Positions 6,898 through 7,917 of a stretch of DNA of 7,917 nucleotides are shown one piece after another. The notes beneath the pieces were generated by a model that was not told the DNA's origin, did no database searches, and was given only the letters and a program-made list of their open reading frames with translations. The stretch covers positions 1 to 7,917 of the forward strand of contig CALNBV010000146.1 of NCBI GenBank assembly GCA_937874515.1. The letters run 5' to 3'. Origin of the DNA: an uncultured Paenibacillaceae bacterium (GTDB taxonomy: Bacteria > Bacillota > Bacilli > Aneurinibacillales > Aneurinibacillaceae). Both the position numbers and the translations under genes were made by a program. Position 1 is the stretch's first letter, and the number at the start of each line of letters is the position of its first letter.

Positions 6898-7272
6898 ATG
6901 GGAGTTCGAGGTGTCAGAGGGGCTATTACTGTTGAGGAAAACAGTGAAAAAGCAATCTTAGAGGGAACAGCGTTAATGCTTGAAGAAATCATCCGTAAAA
7001 ATAATATTGAAGCGGATGATGTTGCCAGTGTTATACTTACGGTAACCCCTGATTTAAATGCAACATTTCCGGCGAGGGCTGTTCGTGCCATCCCAGGCTG
7101 GGCTTTAGTTCCTCTTATGTGTACTACAGAAATTCCAGTTCCAGGGAGTTTGCAAATGTGTGTACGTGCCATGATTTTATTTAACACGGATAAATCTCTG
7201 AAGGAAATTCACCACGCTTTCCTGGGGGGAGCGACAGTTCTTCGTCCAGATTTAACAAGCCAAACAAAATAA
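6898..7272 (+). CDS. aroH: Monofunctional AroH-type chorismate mutase
   Basis: The 124-residue product aligns without gaps over nearly its whole length with the trimeric B. subtilis AroH (127 residues, from memory). It rearranges chorismate to prephenate, the entry to Phe and Tyr. Expected active-site residues are present at identical numbering: R7 in RGVRGA, C75, E78, R90 and R116 in VLRPDL. One differs: position 108, Tyr in B. subtilis, is Phe here (HHAFLGG). That tyrosine contacts a substrate carboxylate, so the change probably tunes the enzyme but should not inactivate it. AAGGAG (6884-6889) in the end of aroB is the ribosome binding site. The gene closes the aro unit; the trpE promoter begins four bases after its stop. 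Confidence 0.96.
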   Translation: MGVRGVRGAITVEENSEKAILEGTALMLEEIIRKNNIEADDVASVILTVTPDLNATFPARAVRAIPGWALVPLMCTTEIPVPGSLQMCVRAMILFNTDKSLKEIHHAFLGGATVLRPDLTSQTK

Positions 7273-7275
7273 TTG

Positions 7276-7304
7276 TTGACAGGAACCCTTTTACTAGGTA
7301 TCCT
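7276..7304 (+). promoter_or_regulatory. Promoter of the trp operon
   Basis: A perfect TTGACA (7276-7281) is followed after 17 bp by TATCCT (7299-7304, 4/6 match to TATAAT). Transcription should start near 7311, about 40 bases before the triplet ladder, similar to the B. subtilis trp leader. A second -10-like TATATT (7315-7320) with TTACTA (7291-7296) 18 bp before it is a weaker alternative. Read-through from the aro unit would also enter this leader. Confidence 0.75.
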
Positions 7305-7305
7305 G
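7280..7305 (+). repeat. Inverted repeat between the -35 and -10 boxes of the trp promoter
   Basis: CAGGAACC (7280-7287) pairs with GGTATCCTG (7297-7305), giving eight pairs and one bulged A around a nine-base spacer. As DNA it could be an operator; as RNA from the aro promoter it could be a weak hairpin after aroH, though only TTT follows. Function is unproven. Confidence 0.4.
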
Positions 7306-7323
7306 TTTAGAGAGTATATTATT

Positions 7324-7342
7324 ATTAGAATAGTCTTTTAAT
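7324..7342 (+). promoter_or_regulatory. Possible 5' stem-loop of the trp leader
   Basis: ATTAGAA (7324-7330) and TTTTAAT (7336-7342) form seven pairs, one of them G-U, around a five-base loop, just before the triplet ladder. The B. subtilis trp leader has a 5' stem-loop at the equivalent place that helps TRAP binding. The stem is AT-rich and weak, so the match in position is the main argument. Confidence 0.35.
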
Positions 7343-7349
7343 TAGTTTT

Positions 7350-7425
7350 GAGTGAGTTAGTTAGAGAGTTTAGTTAGTTAGAGAGTTTAGTTAGTTGAGA
7401 AGAGTTGAGCCGGAGATTAGTAGAG
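7350..7425 (+). promoter_or_regulatory. TRAP (MtrB) RNA-binding site: ladder of 17 (G/T)AG triplets
   Basis: Non-overlapping GAG or TAG triplets start at 7350, 7354, 7358, 7362, 7366, 7371, 7375, 7379, 7383, 7388, 7392, 7397, 7402, 7407, 7413, 7418 and 7423. Spacers are one to three bases. Further triplets at 7364, 7381 and 7421 overlap these, and isolated ones occur at 7326, 7331 and 7343. TRAP, when loaded with tryptophan, wraps such RNA around its ring with one triplet per subunit. The known B. subtilis trp site has 11 triplets with mostly two-base spacers. Here the count is higher and the first part has mainly one-base spacers, so only a subset may be contacted at once. The mtrB gene is not in the window; in B. 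subtilis it lies just upstream of the hepS-hepT region. Confidence 0.9.
7355..7396 (+). repeat. Tandem 17-bp repeat within the TRAP site, about 2.5 copies
   Basis: The unit GTTAGTTAGAGAGTTTA occurs at 7356-7372 and exactly again at 7373-7389; GTTAGTT (7390-7396) begins a third copy. Period-17 identity covers 42 bases. Each full copy contributes four ladder triplets, so the repeat explains much of the unusual length of the site. Confidence 0.95.
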
Positions 7426-7462
7426 AACTATTCATTTTTATTTATTAATGGATAAAATCTAC
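7420..7462 (+). promoter_or_regulatory. trp leader antiterminator hairpin
   Basis: GTAGA (7420-7424) pairs with TCTAC (7458-7462). Inside, T7429 plus ATTCATT (7430-7436) pairs with AATGGAT (7447-7453) plus A7454, around a ten-base loop. An internal loop (GAAC opposite AAA) separates the two stems. The 5' arm contains the last TRAP triplets and the 3' arm uses A7461 and C7462, the first bases of the terminator stem. TRAP binding would therefore block this hairpin and release the terminator. Confidence 0.7.
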
Positions 7463-7487
7463 CGGAGCATCTTGCTTCGGTTTTTTT
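7461..7487 (+). terminator. trp leader attenuator (intrinsic terminator)
   Basis: ACCGGAGCA (7461-7469), a TCT loop and TGCTTCGGT (7473-7481) form nine pairs including one G-U, followed by six more T (7482-7487). It lies about 65 bases before trpE and overlaps the antiterminator by two bases. It should stop transcription when TRAP is charged with tryptophan. Confidence 0.93.
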
Positions 7488-7515
7488 AATGGACAAATAA
7501 ATACCTCTACCTCGG

Positions 7516-7545
7516 CCTGCTTCTCTACAAAAAATTGAGAAGAGG
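7516..7545 (+). promoter_or_regulatory. trpE Shine-Dalgarno-sequestering hairpin
   Basis: CCT and CTTCTC (7516-7518 and 7520-7525, with G7519 bulged) pair with GAGAAGAGG (7537-7545) around an 11-base loop. The 3' arm covers GAGG (7542-7545), the core of the trpE ribosome binding site. The same 5' arm can pair with the TRAP triplet region, which would open the site when TRAP is absent. A similar switch is established for B. subtilis trpE. Confidence 0.75.
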
Positions 7546-7548
7546 TGA
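7542..7548 (+). promoter_or_regulatory. trpE ribosome binding site
   Basis: GAGGTGA is complementary to the 16S rRNA 3' end and places the ATG at 7553 at normal distance (seven bases after GAGG). It is the element masked by the hairpin at 7516-7545. Confidence 0.85.
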
Positions 7549-7552
7549 CCCT

Positions 7553-7917
7553 ATGTTTACCCCAACTTTGGAAGAAGTAAAGGAACTAAGTGGAAGTTAT
7601 AATCTTATTCCTATTACGTATTCTTTTCTTGCCGATCAGGCAACTCCCATTCAGATTTATCAAACCATACGTGGTGAAAATACATTTTTATTAGAAAGCG
7701 TGGAAGATGGCAATCGATGGGGACGCTATTCCTTTATTGGTTTAAATCCATTTCTTCGTTTCCGGGCAAAAAATAATAACTATGAAGTCAATTATCGCAA
7801 TGGACTGAAAGAACAAGGCACGGGAAATCCTATAGATGCTTTAAAAGATAAATTGTCTTATTATCACATTCCACGTCTGATTAATTTGCCTCCTTTTGCT
7901 GGAGGTGCAGTGGGCTT
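7553..7917 (+). CDS. trpE: Anthranilate synthase component I, N-terminal part (3' end outside window)
   Basis: 121 codons and two bases are visible of a protein usually near 500 residues. TrpE converts chorismate and ammonia, the latter supplied by the glutamine amidotransferase subunit, to anthranilate: the first step of tryptophan synthesis. The N-terminal region shows FLLESVEDG (45-53); the LLES motif in this family forms part of the allosteric tryptophan pocket, so feedback inhibition is likely kept. WGRYSFIGLNPFLRF follows, close to the B. subtilis TrpE sequence as remembered. The catalytic chorismate-binding domain lies beyond the window. An ATG at 7553 with GAGGTGA before it sets the start. 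Expression is expected to be controlled by the leader at three levels: initiation, attenuation and ribosome access. The remaining trp genes should follow downstream. Confidence 0.96.
   Translation, partial: MFTPTLEEVKELSGSYNLIPITYSFLADQATPIQIYQTIRGENTFLLESVEDGNRWGRYSFIGLNPFLRFRAKNNNYEVNYRNGLKEQGTGNPIDALKDKLSYYHIPRLINLPPFAGGAVG

Noticed and set aside
6702..7187. 161-codon minus-strand ORF opposite aroB and aroH
   Set aside because: It lies antisense across two clearly functional genes and shows no recognisable protein motif or ribosome binding site.
7355..7396. CRISPR-like repeats
   Set aside because: The units are contiguous, only 17 bp and without spacers; they consist of TRAP triplets.
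7311..7487. T-box riboswitch before trpE
   Set aside because: A terminator is present, but there is no T-box core motif resembling AGGGTGGNACCGCG; the triplet ladder explains the leader better.
7448..7489. Short leader-peptide ORF (13 codons) in the trp leader
   Set aside because: It has no Trp codon and no ribosome binding site, and its codons are the antiterminator and terminator arms; ribosome-mediated attenuation is not supported.

Overview
The window looks like a Bacillales-type Firmicute chromosome. The DNA is moderately AT-rich, most genes have strong AGGAGG-like ribosome binding sites, and all genes lie on the + strand. The order hepT-ndk-cheR-aroC-aroB-aroH-trpE is, from established knowledge, that of the Bacillus subtilis aromatic supraoperon. 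The species cannot be named from the sequence. No insertion sequence, phage gene, CRISPR array, tRNA or rRNA is visible, so this is core metabolic DNA.

Positions 1-3089 hold a quinone block: a UbiA-type prenyltransferase (start outside the window), flavin prenyltransferase UbiX, chorismate dehydratase MqnA, and the catalytic heptaprenyl diphosphate synthase subunit HepT. The genes overlap or lie within a few bases of each other. MqnA is the first enzyme of the futalosine route to menaquinone, so this organism probably uses that route and not the classical Men pathway of B. subtilis. Positions 3090-4559 hold ndk, with its own promoter and a strong terminator, and the chemotaxis methyltransferase gene cheR. 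Positions 4560-7272 hold aroC, aroB and aroH, tightly spaced, which make chorismate and divert it to prephenate. Positions 7273-7552 are a 280-base leader before trpE, whose 5' part ends the window.

The trpE leader is the most informative non-coding element. It has a TTGACA promoter, a ladder of 17 non-overlapping (G/T)AG triplets typical of a TRAP (MtrB) binding site, an antiterminator, an overlapping intrinsic terminator, and a hairpin that buries the trpE Shine-Dalgarno sequence. Part of the triplet ladder is a 17-bp unit repeated about 2.5 times. Segments of the ladder copy the Shine-Dalgarno strand or are complementary to the anti-Shine-Dalgarno strand, so one protein could control both transcription and translation. 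The architecture is known from B. subtilis; the number of triplets, the internal duplication and the exact pairings are what deserve a closer look.

As a system, the locus gathers the chorismate branch point: AroB and AroC lead to chorismate, and MqnA, AroH and TrpE draw from it toward menaquinone, Phe/Tyr and Trp. I see no wholly undescribed system. The novelty lies in the variant trp leader and in the insertion of futalosine genes into a conserved supraoperon.
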